The position numbers and the translations under genes are program-made. A stretch of DNA of 64,000 nt from Anisus vortex (lineage: Eukaryota > Mollusca > Gastropoda > Planorbidae). Within the stretch, counting starts at the first letter, position 1; each line of letters opens with the position of its first letter. The notes beneath the pieces are model-generated. The model made no database searches and was not told where the DNA came from. It worked only from the letters and a program-made list of their open reading frames with translations. The stretch lies in contig OX421508.1 of assembly GCA_949126835.1 (NCBI GenBank), forward strand, positions 11,839,994 through 11,903,993, given 5' to 3'. This document shows positions 23,195 through 34,300 of this stretch, one piece after another.

Positions 23195-24168
23195 TGTTTA
23201 GTGGTATCGTTTCAGTGCGCCCTGACTGTCAGGATGTGTTTACGATTAGGACATCAACCTGGCAGAAGTTGGGCGATGAGAGGGGTGCGGAGTCGTAGGT
23301 GAGTGGGGTAGTAGTGGCAGGTCGTCGTGGGGTATGAATTACCGTGACTGGAATCGCCCTGGAATAATTATTATTTCTCTCTTGGCTCGTTGGATATTAT
23401 GACGGACACACAGATAGTTCTAAGTAGGCAAATAAATCGCTGGTTAAGTTCAGGTGTTTATTATCATTTCGATTCTTCACTCAATGGCAAGATAAGATAC
23501 ATATATGAATTTGCACAGGCTTCAGTTAACACTCAACACATGGTACGGCTAGGTTATCCAAAATTTAGGCAACCGTAGCTGTGTTCATGAAAATACTTAG
23601 ACTGACAAAATATCTATCTATACACATGCAGGCGGTATATCCTATGAAACAAACTGAATAAGTGGAGGCTAGAATCGAACAACCTTCTCCGCCTCACGCT
23701 TGAGCCGAAGTGTTCTAAACCTAGTTAAGCGCGCTTTCCTGAATTTTAGTCACGTGATCAGTGGTCAATTTGATTGGATAGCTACATTAGTTTAGAATTA
23801 CATATGTTCTGGTTGGCTGGTTTGAAATATACTTGCATAAAGGATTGACTATTGGGGGGGGGGGGGAATTTAGGAGTGTGTGTAGGTGAACGATTAGTAC
23901 CGCCAACTTTTGCGGGCTGGGGCCCAGGGGAAAAGGAAGTGGGGTGGGTAGACGTATACGGAGATACAAAGGGTAAGATAATGACTTATTTCCCTTGATG
24001 TACCTGTTTGTATGTGCGAGACGCTTCGCTCCAGATGTCACTACGACTAGTTGATCAAGGGCTATGCCCACGGGCGCTGAGTAGGGGACGAAGAGGGGAG
24101 ATAATGAAAAGGTGTAGCAGTGGGTGGGGTGTCTACAGGTGGGGGGGGGGTTACGTGTATGCTGAGTT

Positions 24169-26371
24169 AAAGCTGAAGAGAAACCCTATACTGTACATGC
24201 CAAACAGAAGAGAAAAGTACAATGTCAACCTCCTAAAAGATCACATGTACAGAGAGAAGTTTAAGCTAACACTAAAAAATAGGTTTCAAGTGCTTCAAGA
24301 ACTTCAGGAAGAAGAAGACAATGTACCCAACAGATGGCAAAAAATTAAAGAGTCATTCAGAACAACATGCCAAGAGGTAGTAGGGAAAACGAAACAGCAG
24401 CATAAAGAGTGGATAACAACAGAAACTTTGGTCAAGATCCAAGATAGGAGGAAGAAAAAGGCAGCAGTAAGCAACAGCAAAACAAGGGCAACCAAAGCAA
24501 AGGCTCAAGAGGAGTATGCAGAGGCTCACAGAATAGTAAAGAGAAGCATAAAGAAAGATAGGAAGAATTATATAGACGGACTGGCGAAAGAAGCAGAACA
24601 AGCAGCGTACAGTGGAAACATGCGACAGCTGTATGATATTACCAAACGCCTTTCTGGCAAGTTCAACAAACCAGAAAGACCTGTCAAGGACGAACACGGG
24701 AAGGCCATCAATAGATTAGACCAACAAATGAATAGATGGGTTCAGCATTTTGAACAGCTTCTTAATAGGCCCAAACCCCTTACTGATACCCCTATCATTG
24801 TGCCAGCAAACGAGGATCTTCCGATTAATTGCGAAAAGCCGACCAGAAACGAGATTAGGAGAGCCATTGCTGGTATAAAAGATGGGAAAGCAGCTGGACC
24901 AGATGACATACCAGCAGAGGCCCTTAAAGCAGATGTGGATTTTTCAGTAGAGATGCTATACCCACTCTTTGAACGGATTTGGGAAGATGAAAACATACCA
25001 GCAGATTGGAAAGAAGGTTACCTGATCAAACTCCCTAAGAAAGGTGACCTCAGTAATTGCAACAACTACAGAGGCATCACACTTCTTTCAGTGCCGGGAA
25101 AGGTCTTTAACAGAGTCCTCCTTAATAGGATGAGAGACATTGTTGATCCCAAATTGAGAGACCAGCAGGCAGGCTTCCGGCAAAACAGATCCTGCACGGA
25201 TCAGATTGCGACTCTTCGCATCATAGTCGAGCAGTCATTAGAGTGGAATTCCCCGCTGTATATACTTTTTATTGATTATGAAAAAGCCTTCGACAGCGTG
25301 GACAGAGAGACCCTTTGGAAGCTTCTACGACACTACGGCATCCCAAATAAGATTACCAACCTTATCAAGAATTCCTACAATGAGATGTCCTGCAGAGTCG
25401 TACATGGAGGACAGCTTACAGACTCTTTCCAAGTGCGAACCGGAGTTCGTCAAGGATGCCTGTTGTCGCCATTTCTCTTCCTCCTGGTCATAGACTGGAT
25501 TATGAAAACATCCACTCGGGAGCGCAGAAACGGTATACAGTGGACCTTGTGGGACCAGCTCGAAGACTTGGACTTTGCAGATGACATTGCACTCGTCTCT
25601 CACAGTCAACAACAAATGCAAGAAAAAACCAACATGGTGGCAGCCACATCAGCACAGGTTGGACTGAACATCAACAAAGAAAAGAGCAAAACCTTGAAGA
25701 TCAACCCCTCTTGTGCCGAATCAATCACACTGCATGGAATCCCACTCGAGGAGGTGCAGTCCTTTAACTACCTGGGGAGTATCATTGACCAGCAAGGAGG
25801 AACAGTTGCAGACGTCAAGGCAAGGATAGGCAAAGCAAGAGCCGCCTTCATCCAACTCAAGAATATATGGAACTCCAAAGAGCTGTCCCTAGATACAAAA
25901 ATTAGACTGTTCAACTCTAATGTTAAGTCAGTCCTGTTGTATGGCGCGGAAACTTGGAGAATGACAAAAGCTACCACTGGCAAAGTCCAAACCTTCATCA
26001 ACAGCTGCCTCAGAAGGATACTCCAGATCCGCTGGCCTGACACCATAAACAATACCGACCTCTGGCAAAGAACCTGCCAACGCCCTATAGAAGAGGATAT
26101 CAGAAGAAGAAGATGGGGTTGGATAGGGCACACCCTGCGCAAGCCGCCAACCAACATCACCAGACAGGCACTCAAGTGGAACCCGCAAGGCAAGCGGAAA
26201 AGGGGCCGCCCAAGGAATACCTGGCGACGCGACCTTGAGGCCGACACAGAAAAGATGGGGTACAGCTGGACTCAATTGGAGAGAATGGCCCAGGACAGAG
26301 GACTCTGGAGATCTGTGGTTGGCGGCCCATACCCCAGCTGGGGTGACGGGCAATGATGATGATGATGATGA
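24169..26371 (+). mobile_element. 5'-truncated RTE-like non-LTR retrotransposon
   Basis: Comparison with the intact LTR at 30860 shows the exact insertion: TGAGTT (24163-24168) is repeated at 26372-26377. The 3' tail is (ATG)n/(GAT)n, six to seven units, as in RTE-type elements. The 5' end lies inside the coding region, so the endonuclease is missing. This is the youngest layer of the nest. Confidence 0.8.
24197..26356 (+). CDS. Reverse transcriptase of an RTE-like retrotransposon
   Basis: The frame is open for about 719 residues from the first Met inside the insertion; it also stays open upstream through LTR sequence from 24008, which is chance. It lacks the N-terminal endonuclease. RT motifs seen: [69 protein letters not shown], catalytic [10 protein letters not shown] and FNYLGSIID. 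The C-terminal part has a [11 protein letters not shown] and [16 protein letters not shown] region common in proteins mislabelled craniofacial development protein 2-like. No stop interrupts it, so it is recent, but without endonuclease and promoter it is probably inactive. RTE assignment is from resemblance and tail type. Confidence 0.85.
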   Translation: MPNRREKYNVNLLKDHMYREKFKLTLKNRFQVLQELQEEEDNVPNRWQKIKESFRTTCQEVVGKTKQQHKEWITTETLVKIQDRRKKKAAVSNSKTRATKAKAQEEYAEAHRIVKRSIKKDRKNYIDGLAKEAEQAAYSGNMRQLYDITKRLSGKFNKPERPVKDEHGKAINRLDQQMNRWVQHFEQLLNRPKPLTDTPIIVPANEDLPINCEKPTRNEIRRAIAGIKDGKAAGPDDIPAEALKADVDFSVEMLYPLFERIWEDENIPADWKEGYLIKLPKKGDLSNCNNYRGITLLSVPGKVFNRVLLNRMRDIVDPKLRDQQAGFRQNRSCTDQIATLRIIVEQSLEWNSPLYILFIDYEKAFDSVDRETLWKLLRHYGIPNKITNLIKNSYNEMSCRVVHGGQLTDSFQVRTGVRQGCLLSPFLFLLVIDWIMKTSTRERRNGIQWTLWDQLEDLDFADDIALVSHSQQQMQEKTNMVAATSAQVGLNINKEKSKTLKINPSCAESITLHGIPLEEVQSFNYLGSIIDQQGGTVADVKARIGKARAAFIQLKNIWNSKELSLDTKIRLFNSNVKSVLLYGAETWRMTKATTGKVQTFINSCLRRILQIRWPDTINNTDLWQRTCQRPIEEDIRRRRWGWIGHTLRKPPTNITRQALKWNPQGKRKRGRPRNTWRRDLEADTEKMGYSWTQLERMAQDRGLWRSVVGGPYPSWGDGQ

Positions 26372-27233
26372 TGAGTTCAGCAAAATAAATGAGTAGTACT
26401 ATCAAAATACAACATGAATCATAATTGACAGCATAATAGGATATATATATATATATATCATACATACATTAAAGAATACACACACATACAATCACACATA
26501 CAAATAGTGTAATACCAATTGGCTGAATCAAGTAGCAACTCTGAATTCGGGAATGAAAAAAGTGTAGAGAGGGTTAAAGAGAGGTGAGGAGAAGGGATGG
26601 TTGGGGTGTTCCTATTGCGTGAGAAGAGGGAAGGAGGTAATGGCGTCAGGCTACTTTTCTACTCCCTATTCTAACTCTACGCTAACCTATGTTTCTAGTT
26701 CTACACTACTTCTGCGCTATGATCTATCCATGAGTGCTAAGTAGTCGCGATTTAATTCCAGAATCGTGACAACTCACCCGGCCAACTTGGAATCTACTCA
26801 GAGAGAAGATTTCTACCTAAATCGCTGTCTCTGGGGCATGGAATCTCAGTGAGTGTACCGGAATAGTATCCGCGAGTGGTATCTTGGCGTGTCCACGTGT
26901 TGGTGGTGGGTCTGTGACGGGGAGGGGTCGGAGGGAACAAGGGGACGCGTTAAGTTATCTTCTGGGGGGGGGGGCGAGTATGGCGCTGGGTTGTATTGTT
27001 ACCCGGCCCATCGGGTGTTTAGGGTTAACGCTAATCCTCGTCGTCGGGGTGGACTCGAAATGGGTTTCGACCTAAGAAACATTTTATCAGGTCGAAAGCA
27101 AATCTGGCGTTTTCGTTCCAATGTAATTTTGGACGTGTGGTAGCATTCAGTAGATTGAATAAGGGCGTTGCGAGTTGCCGGAAGCCACGTATAGCATTCC
27201 TTTCATAGTAACTGAACTCGTGAAGTATACGCT

Positions 27234-29006
27234 TTAGCTCGCTTCTGGTTTGGGGCAGTTTTGCGTTGCGAGCCTGTCTTTAATGGACACGAATTGGGGA
27301 GGGCGGATCGGGCTGTGGGTGGGGCGCGGTGGCTCGTGGCTCACCTGTGTGGGTCGGGGCGGGAGTGGTCTGCCTACGATTGGCCTACCTAGTAGAACGT
27401 CTACTTTCCCGTCTTTAGTCACGGCTGCTTCGATGGGGCCTGCTGTAAAGGCGGAGTCGATGTGTACGACTGACGTCGGTAGACGCAGGATGGGGGAGTC
27501 ATGGGATGGCCCTTGGAGTCGCACATAGCGGCCTGTGTAGTCGCGGGGGTCGGTCATTGATTCCGTTACTAGGGCCTCATAGCTGAGCCCGGAATCGTAT
27601 GTACAAGAGCCCAGGTGGCCATTGATTCGGACTATCTCGTCGACACAGTTGTGGACGGGTTCGTGGGGTCCGTCTACTGAGGAGATGGAAAATACGTGAT
27701 GGACTTGATCCAAGTCGCCGCATGTTTCCTGGCTATTCCACGGGTCGGTGGTTTCGGTTAAGTGGTTGGGGTAAGGGGCTTCTGTTTCTTGTCCTGCCGG
27801 ACCGTTAGTATACTGCTGGTCGGCGCTTACGGGCTCTGTCGTGGTGTAAAATGCACCGGCGGCCAAATAGGGGATGGGGTCGCGTCTGTTCCTGTCGTGT
27901 GCTAACTGAGGGGTGGGTCTGGTGTGGCGGTGGTCTCCGCGTGGGTTGTGAGGGCGAGGTCGCCCGTGGTGGGGCGTGTGTGGCTGGGGAGCGGTTGATT
28001 GAGGGGGAGGGTTGACGCGGTGGTTGTCTTCATAAGGTCGGTGTGGTTGTGGGTGTCCCGGGCGGGAGGATGACGCTATTAGGTTAGACTGCAGAAACCT
28101 ATCTGCGCCCTGCAGGGAGGGGTTTAACCCGGATATTCCCTGTTGGATTAAGAAAGCCTTTAGCTTGGGGGGCATCTGGGATTCTATCTGTTCAGTCATA
28201 AGAAGGATGACCATGCCTTCAAAGGATTGTTCTATGTCCACTAATTCTACCCACTTAAGTAAGTAGGCCTTAATTCGCTCCGCGAATTGTGTATAGTTCT
28301 CTCCTGACCGTAGCGTGGCGGTACGGAATCGTTTCTGATAATGCGACGCGTGTAGCTGGTGTCGGTTTAAGAGTGCGTTCTTCAATGCAGCACACGACTC
28401 CCTATCGTCTGGGGGCAGTTTGCAATACGTCTCATAATTCTCTCCCCTCAGTGTGGAGATGAGAATTCGGCAATGTAACTCTGGAGGGATCTCGTTTAAC
28501 TCCATACAGTCACTAAACCGTCGAAGATAAACGTCAAATTGTTCTAGTCGGGGGTCGTGAATGTCTGTCCATAGAGACGCGTGTCGGGGGAGGGGAGTGT
28601 TGGGGTTGACTGAGCTAAATGATGAGGGGGAGTTTGGGTTGTCGCTGTTGTCCGGGGGCCTAGTGCTTGCGGCTAATTCAGCTAGTCTGAATTCATGTGT
28701 CCTGCGTGCCTCCTCATCTAATCTAAGTCTTTCTTCTCTCTCTAATTGTTCTAACCTAAGTGTGTCCTCCCTAGCTAATTGTTCTAACCTAAGTGTGTCC
28801 TCCCTAGCTAATTGTTCTAACCTAAGTGTGTCTTCTCTCTGCTCTACTCTAAGTTTCTCTTCTCTCTGCTCTACTCTAAGTTTCTCTTCTCTTGCCTCAT
28901 GGACCGCTACTTGTTCAACTACGTATTTAATGACGTCTCCGTCACTGTAGCCTATCGCTATGGCCTCTTCTCTCAGCTGCTTACGCAATAGTACACCTTC
29001 GGCCAT
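27234..29006 (-). CDS. Gag-protease polyprotein of element B
   Basis: The 590-residue frame starts at MAEGVLLRKQLREEA after the repeat-rich leader. Residues about 38-105 form a charged coiled coil built from tandem EEKLRVEQR and EDTLRLEQLAR repeats (33-bp DNA repeats at 28740-28850). A Gag/SCAN-like helical region follows (RLEQFDVYLRRF to about residue 300), then a Pro/His-rich linker. The C-terminal part looks like a retropepsin: CTYDSGLSYEAL near residue 470 (DSG active site) and VDVLLGRPIVG near 537. No CCHC knuckle is visible. The frame ends without entering RT. Gag would form the particle; the protease would process it. Confidence 0.75.
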   Translation of the reverse strand: MAEGVLLRKQLREEAIAIGYSDGDVIKYVVEQVAVHEAREEKLRVEQREEKLRVEQREDTLRLEQLAREDTLRLEQLAREDTLRLEQLEREERLRLDEEARRTHEFRLAELAASTRPPDNSDNPNSPSSFSSVNPNTPLPRHASLWTDIHDPRLEQFDVYLRRFSDCMELNEIPPELHCRILISTLRGENYETYCKLPPDDRESCAALKNALLNRHQLHASHYQKRFRTATLRSGENYTQFAERIKAYLLKWVELVDIEQSFEGMVILLMTEQIESQMPPKLKAFLIQQGISGLNPSLQGADRFLQSNLIASSSRPGHPQPHRPYEDNHRVNPPPQSTAPQPHTPHHGRPRPHNPRGDHRHTRPTPQLAHDRNRRDPIPYLAAGAFYTTTEPVSADQQYTNGPAGQETEAPYPNHLTETTDPWNSQETCGDLDQVHHVFSISSVDGPHEPVHNCVDEIVRINGHLGSCTYDSGLSYEALVTESMTDPRDYTGRYVRLQGPSHDSPILRLPTSVVHIDSAFTAGPIEAAVTKDGKVDVLLGRPIVGRPLPPRPTQVSHEPPRPTHSPIRPPQFVSIKDRLATQNCPKPEAS

Positions 29007-29470
29007 AGTGACAGAGTAAGGCGAGAGTAAGGCAGTAACGGACAGAGATATAACGAGATAGGAAGAGGAAAGTAAGCGGGGTTGGGGGGTTCAGAGTTTA
29101 ACTAAGATAATACAGCTCAAAATGGTACTCACCGTAACAGCTATTCCTAGAATTTCACACACATACACAATACACACGTATCCAATCACAAAGTTATCGT
29201 TTTTGTATGGCGCTTGGCGCTCTGTTGGTTGCAGGTAGCTTCGGTATAGTGAAAAGTTCTTTCTCCCCGTGCCGGGACTAGATAGTGTATAGTGTTATTG
29301 TCTTTTCTCCGGGTTGGGTACCGGGACTACGGCAGTTCCTATAGGGAGGTTGACGGGACAGATGTCGGGTTCTCAGCGGTCTCTAGTACTGACGTCTCGG
29401 GTGCAGGTACGTCGATGCGGGGCCGGAGGTTGACGGTCTGGCGCTTGGGGTGGCGAATCTGGTATAATGA

Positions 29471-29770
29471 GGTGGCGAATCTGGCTTAATGGGTGCCTTG
29501 GTTGGCGTTAAGGTGACGAGTCTGGTTTCTGGCGTGTTTGGAGTGGCGCAGGTGGCGTAAGGTGATGAGTCTGGCTTAATGGGTGCCTTGGTTGGCGTTG
29601 GGGTGACGAGTCTGGTTGCTGGCGTATCTGGGGTGGCGCAGGTGGCGTATGGTGATGAGTCTGGCTTAATGGGTGCCTTGGTTGGCTTTGGGGTGACGAG
29701 TCTGGTTTCTGGCGTGTTTGGGGTGGCGCAGGTGGCGTGGGGTGACGAGTTTGGCTCAGTGGGGTGACTT
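29471..29770. repeat. 90-bp tandem repeat in the leader of element B
   Basis: A unit beginning GGTGATGAGTCTGGCTTAAT recurs at 29561 and 29651, and as a variant at 29741, giving about 3.3 units. Half-units (GGTGACGAGTCTGGTTTCTG) show an internal older duplication. It sits between the 5' LTR and gag. Confidence 0.8.
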
Positions 29771-29917
29771 GGCTTGCGTTTGAGGTGGCGGATCTGTTTG
29801 CTGCTTAGAGTCTTCGTGTTGTAGAGAGATGAGCCCCCAATCCAGGGTCGGTTTCAGTAACGGCGTGGTCCTCGGGTTGATTGCTGTTGTTAGTGCCCTG
29901 AACGGCTTGAGTTCAGG

Positions 29918-29940
29918 ATCCCGCGGCGAGGTCCCCACTT
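29918..29940 (-). other. Putative primer-binding site of element B
   Basis: On the minus strand, TGGGGACCTCGCCGCGGGAT starts three bases after the end of the 5' LTR. PBSs begin TGG because they pair with tRNA CCA ends. I cannot match the remainder to a specific tRNA. Confidence 0.4.
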
Positions 29941-30943
29941 TGTCAGGATGTGTTTACGATTAGGACATCAACCTGGCAGAAGTTGGGCGATGAGAGGGGT
30001 GCGGAGTCGTAGGTGAGTGGGGTAGTAGTGGCAGGTCGTCGTGGGGTATGAATTACCGTGACTGGAATCGCCCTGGAATAATTATTATTTCTCTCTTGGC
30101 TCGTTGGATATTATGACGGACACACAGATAGTTCTAAGTAGGCAAATAAATCGCTGGTTAAGTTCAGGTGTTTATTATCATTTCGATTCTTCACTCAATG
30201 GCAAGATAAGATACATATATGAATTTGCACAGGCTTCAGTTAACACTCAACACATGGTACGGCTAGGTTATCCAAAATTTAGGCAACCGTAGCTGTGTTC
30301 ATGAAAATACTTAGACTGACAAAATATCTATCTATACACATGCGGCGGTATATCCTATGAAACAAACCGAATAAGTGGAGGCTAGAATCGAACAACCTTC
30401 TCCGCCTCACGCTTGAGCCGAAGTGTTCTAAACCTAGTTAAGCGCGCTTTCCTGAATTTTAGTCACGTGATCAGTGGTCAATTTGATTGGATAGCTACAT
30501 TAGTTTAGAATTACATATGTTCTGGTTGGCTGGTTTGAAATATACTTGCATAAAGGATTGACTATTGGGGGGGGGGGGGGAATTTAGGAGTGGGTGTAGG
30601 TGAACGATTAGTACCGCCGACTTTTGCGGGGTGGGGCCCAGGGGAAAAGCGGGGGGTGGAAAGACGTATACGGAGATACAAAGGATAAGATAATGACTTA
30701 TTTCCCTTGATGTACCTGTTTGTATGTGCGAGACGCTTCGCTCCAGATGTCACTACGACTAGTAGATCAAGGGCTATGCCCACGGGCGCTGAGTAGGGGA
30801 CGAAGAGGGGAGATAATGAAAAGGTGTAGCAGTGGGTGGGGGTGTCTACAGGTGGGGGGGGGGGTTACGTGTATGCTGAGTTCAGCAAAATAAATAAGTA
30901 GTACTATCAAAATACAACATGAATCATAATTGACAGCATAATA

Positions 30944-30980
<37 letters not shown>

Positions 30981-31285
30981 CATTAAAGAATACACACACA
31001 TACAATCACACTTACAAATAGTGTAATACCAATTGGCTGATTCAAGTAGAAACTCTGAATTCGGGAATGAAAAAATTGTAGAGAGGGTTAAAGAGAGGTG
31101 AGGAGAAGGGATGGTTGGGGTGTTCCTATTGCGTGAGAAGAGGGAAGGAGGTAATGGCGTCAGGCTACTTTTCTACTCCCTAATCTAACTCTACGCTAAC
31201 CTATGTTTCTAGTTCTACACTACTTCTGCGCTATGATCTATCCATGAGTGCTAAGTAGTCGCGATTTAATTCCAGAATCGTGACA
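29941..31285 (-). repeat. 5' LTR of element B
   Basis: A 1345-bp LTR, intact, TGTCAGGATG...AATCGTGACA, with an (AT)n tract near 30945-30975. It serves as the empty site for the RTE-like insertion in the other LTR. Confidence 0.85.
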
Positions 31286-31516
31286 CTGACTCTGTGGATG
31301 ATATGCACTCGATACTGCATGACGAATACCCAGCCGTTCTAAGACTTGGCGATATAACTTCGATGTGAAATTTGAACCTTGATCTGACTGCACGGTTTTC
31401 GGAAGACCATATCGGGTGAAGAATCAGATAAGTGCATCAGAGATTTTGTCGGCATTAATGCTACGTAGAAAAATAGCCTCTGGAAATCTCGTTGCCGAAC
31501 ACATAATAGTGAACAG

Positions 31517-33208
31517 CTACTGGTGGCCAGCCTTAGTTTTAGTCAACGGACCGACGCAGTCTATAATGATGTGACTGAAGGGTTCTGAGAATGCTGGTAT
31601 GGGTCGTAGAGGAGCTACCGGAATGGTCTGATTCGGTTTGCCGACCATCTGGCAGACATGACATGATCTGCAAAACGATGTGACGTCACGACGTAGGCCA
31701 GGCCAGAAGAAATATGGAAGAATCCTGTCGAAGGTTTTCTGTATCCCTAGGTGACCAGCATACGGTGAATCATGGGCCATATGTAGTATGTCCTTGCGGT
31801 ATACAGTGGGTACCACGATTTGATGTACTTCGCTGCATGTTTCATCGTCGTTTTCTTTCCCTCTCCATTTCCTCATCAACAACTCGTCCCTCAGGTAATA
31901 ACCTGCGGCCATTGTTTCTAATTCTCCTTCATTCTTTGCTTCCTCTTTTAGCTTCTCTATCTCTGGATCTTTGCCTTGAGCAAGAATGAGTAGTTGTCTA
32001 GGCGACAAATTATTTTGATCAGTATGACTTGAGTGACCAACTAGAACATCCGCCATGAAGGTTGCTTGCAAGTCAATCTCTGGTGTCGGTTCTGGTTTCT
32101 TTGTCGATTCATCAGTCATCTGCTGTTTCTCCATAGCTCTGGTGATAACACATACTGAATTTTCAGTATTCTTACACTGAACAGAGTCTTTGGGTTCTTT
32201 AAGTACAGGATGTACCTGATTTTTGGCAATGTCACTTCCTAAAAGTAATGAAATGCCTCTGTAGGGAAATTTCTTCACTATCCCAACAATAACAGATCCA
32301 GTGAAGAAATTACTCTTCAACTGTATACGATGTAACGGTGCCGTAAGTGTTCCATCCATAGTACTGATTAAGGCATACTGGCCTGTATGAGTCAATTTCG
32401 ACGTTGGTACAGTATTCTTCAACAGTAGAGATATATCAGCACCGGAGTCACGTAGAATTTTAATATTCCGTTCTCTAGCTTGATTATCTATAGGTGACAC
32501 ATAGCCCTCGCTAAAATCCGATAGCATACACTCGGGTAGTTCTCTGCCTACTGAGTTTCTTGCTACACTACTGCCTCCATAAGTAAACGTTTTATTTACT
32601 GACTGTTCATCGGTCACACTCCCTTTGGAGTTAAAACTAGAATGTTCAATAGCCTCGGTCTTCATTTCAAAGACTTTTTCTGACTTTGAGCAACTTGGAC
32701 ATGCGTGTTTCGCCATCTCCTCATGACTAACATCAGATGTCTTTCTTTCAGCTTTAATTCTTTTGTGGGCAGTTTTATTTATGTGAGTTTCAGTTTGTAC
32801 GGCGATGTGCGATAAAACCACGTTGTTCTTGTTTTTAATGGGTCTTTTCTCTTTATGTAGACTCCGACAATTCTCTTTTATATGTCCATCTTTCTTACAG
32901 AATGTACAGGTAATTCTCTTTTGTACAAAACTTGAATTCTCTTGTTTATCGGCTATTTGTTTACTTTTATCCTCTGTCGATCTTAACTTACTCTCTGTAT
33001 TACTGTTTTGAGTCCTCAAACTTGTTCTGTCATTTTGAACATAATGGCTATGCGTGTGAATAATGACGTATTCATCGGCTTTTACTGCTGCTTGTTCTGC
33101 TATTTCAATACCACGATCAGCCAAATGAACTTTTATATCAGTGCGAATCTTCTCAGGAAAATCCTCCATCAGTATGAGATTATATAGTTTTTCATAATCT
33201 TTATTCAC
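31517..33208 (-). pseudogene. Gag C-terminus, protease and integrase N-terminus of Gypsy A
   Basis: The 563-residue frame starts after a stop (TGA) that interrupts gag near 33221. It holds the end of capsid (IKVHLADRGIEIAEQAAVKA), a CCHC knuckle CTFCKKDGHIKENC (about residue 100), a retropepsin motif ILRDSGADISLLL (about 253) with LLLGSDIA, then directly the integrase H2C2 zinc domain (YAGHLGIQKTF, FCRSCHVCQ) and the core start IIIDCVGPLTKTKAG. No RT lies between protease and integrase. The frame stops at 31517; the core continues with one more stop to about 31291, where element B is inserted. The SDQGSNFT motif lies near 31390. Confidence 0.8.
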
Positions 33209-33223
33209 ATTCTTAGAACGTAA

Positions 33224-34021
33224 TCATCGATCAAGATACTTTTTCTCTAATCTCAGGAAGTCAACATGTGAAACTTCTGGTTCCTTCTTGTACTCACGAT
33301 ATAACTTTCGATACTTTTCTGGAGTTAGAACATAACTCAATAGTACTCTGCTCTTTATTAGTTCATAATCATTGCATTCCTCTGGAGTCAAATTCAATAC
33401 TACATCTAGAGCCTTGCCTTTTGTTAGAGCTGAACGTAAAAGTACTGCTTTCTTATCTTCAGGAAATTTATAATCGATTGAGTTTCTCTCGAAGACCATA
33501 AAGAACTCATCAATTTCTATGTTCTCCATGCTTTGGAACATGCTTTTTAAACTTATATAGCTCTACATTATTTGTTTCCTGAATCGTATGATTCGACGAA
33601 CGAGACCTTGCCAATTCAATCCTTTCATTACTAGCGATTCTTTCTTTTTCCAATTCTTTCTCTTTCAATTGTACTTGAATTTCTAACTTCTTCATTTCTA
33701 ACTGGAATTTCATTTCTGCACTTAGTTCATTTCCATTCATTTTAAAATCATGCTTATGTATGTCTGTTTTCATGGTTTCTGATACATTGAGAACCACTGA
33801 TTCTTCATTATTCATAGTATTTTCTTCAAGCATTCTACCATGTCTTTTCAAACAGTCCTTAATTTCTTGAATCAATTTACTCCTTACTGGTGTAACTTCA
33901 GTAATGTCTATTCCCAGAGAATTTGCCATCTCTTTTAACTGGGTTAGTGAATGCTATTTAACTGTTCCGACGTGATAGCAAAAATATTCAATTGCTCCAG
34001 CGTAAGATTAGCTTCCGCCAT
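33224..34021 (-). pseudogene. Gag N-terminal part of Gypsy A
   Basis: A probable start MAEANLTLEQLN lies at 34021. The frame shifts near 33955 into 33510-33929 (MANSLGIDITEV), a SAP-like helix-extension-helix followed by a coiled coil (MKFQLEMKKLEIQVQLKEKE). It shifts again near 33530 into 33224-33541, capsid (VVLNLTPEECNDYELIKSRV). It is recognisable by comparison with the single-frame gag of Gypsy C. Inactive. Confidence 0.7.
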
Positions 34022-34273
34022 GTTTTATTTTAATGACGTAAATAGAAGATAAAAATTCCAACTTTACCTTTTATAAAGTCCTTTAAAATATTTTTACACC
34101 ACTTAATATTTGTAGAATATAAATTTTAAAGATGATTGTATACAAAGCTGAAAACAGTTTGTCCGAACACAGACAGTGCCTCCCACGTAGATAGAATTTG
34201 AATAAATATTTGTTGTAAATCGTTTTCACTAAAACAGTTGTATATCCTCAATTTCTTATACATACAAACTTTA

Positions 34274-34300
34274 GATCCAGGACGCTAGCCCCCAATCTTT
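34274..34300 (-). other. Primer-binding site of Gypsy A, proline-tRNA-like
   Basis: On the minus strand TGGGGGCTAGCGTCCTGGAT begins six bases after the 5' LTR. It resembles the known PBS complementary to tRNA-Pro (TGGGGGCTCGTCCGGGAT) with an indel and mismatches. The identity of the primer is a guess. Confidence 0.45.

Larger units (their letters stand above)
23227..26771 (-). repeat. 3' LTR of element B, interrupted by an RTE-like insertion
   Basis: It aligns with 29941-31285 on both sides of the insertion at 24169-26371. Differences outside the insertion are few. Its own length without the insertion is about 1.34 kb. Confidence 0.85.
23227..31285 (-). mobile_element. LTR element B, gag-protease only, nested in Gypsy A
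   Basis: LTRs start TGTCAGGATGTGTTTACG and end CCAGAATCGTGACA. CTGAC flanks both sides (23222-23226 and 31286-31290), and the sequence on each side is contiguous integrase code of Gypsy A. The 3.2 kb internal region holds one minus-strand frame with gag and protease-like domains, but no RT, RNase H or integrase. A leader of about 0.9 kb with 90-bp repeats precedes gag. It must borrow enzymes from another element to move (inference). Confidence 0.8.

Noticed and set aside
24008..24196. N-terminal extension of the RTE-like reverse transcriptase
   Set aside because: These codons are mostly LTR sequence of element B upstream of the insertion point and are open by chance.
28561..28950. Ser/Leu-rich 129-residue plus-strand frame
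   Set aside because: It is the opposite-strand shadow of the coiled-coil repeats of the element B gag.
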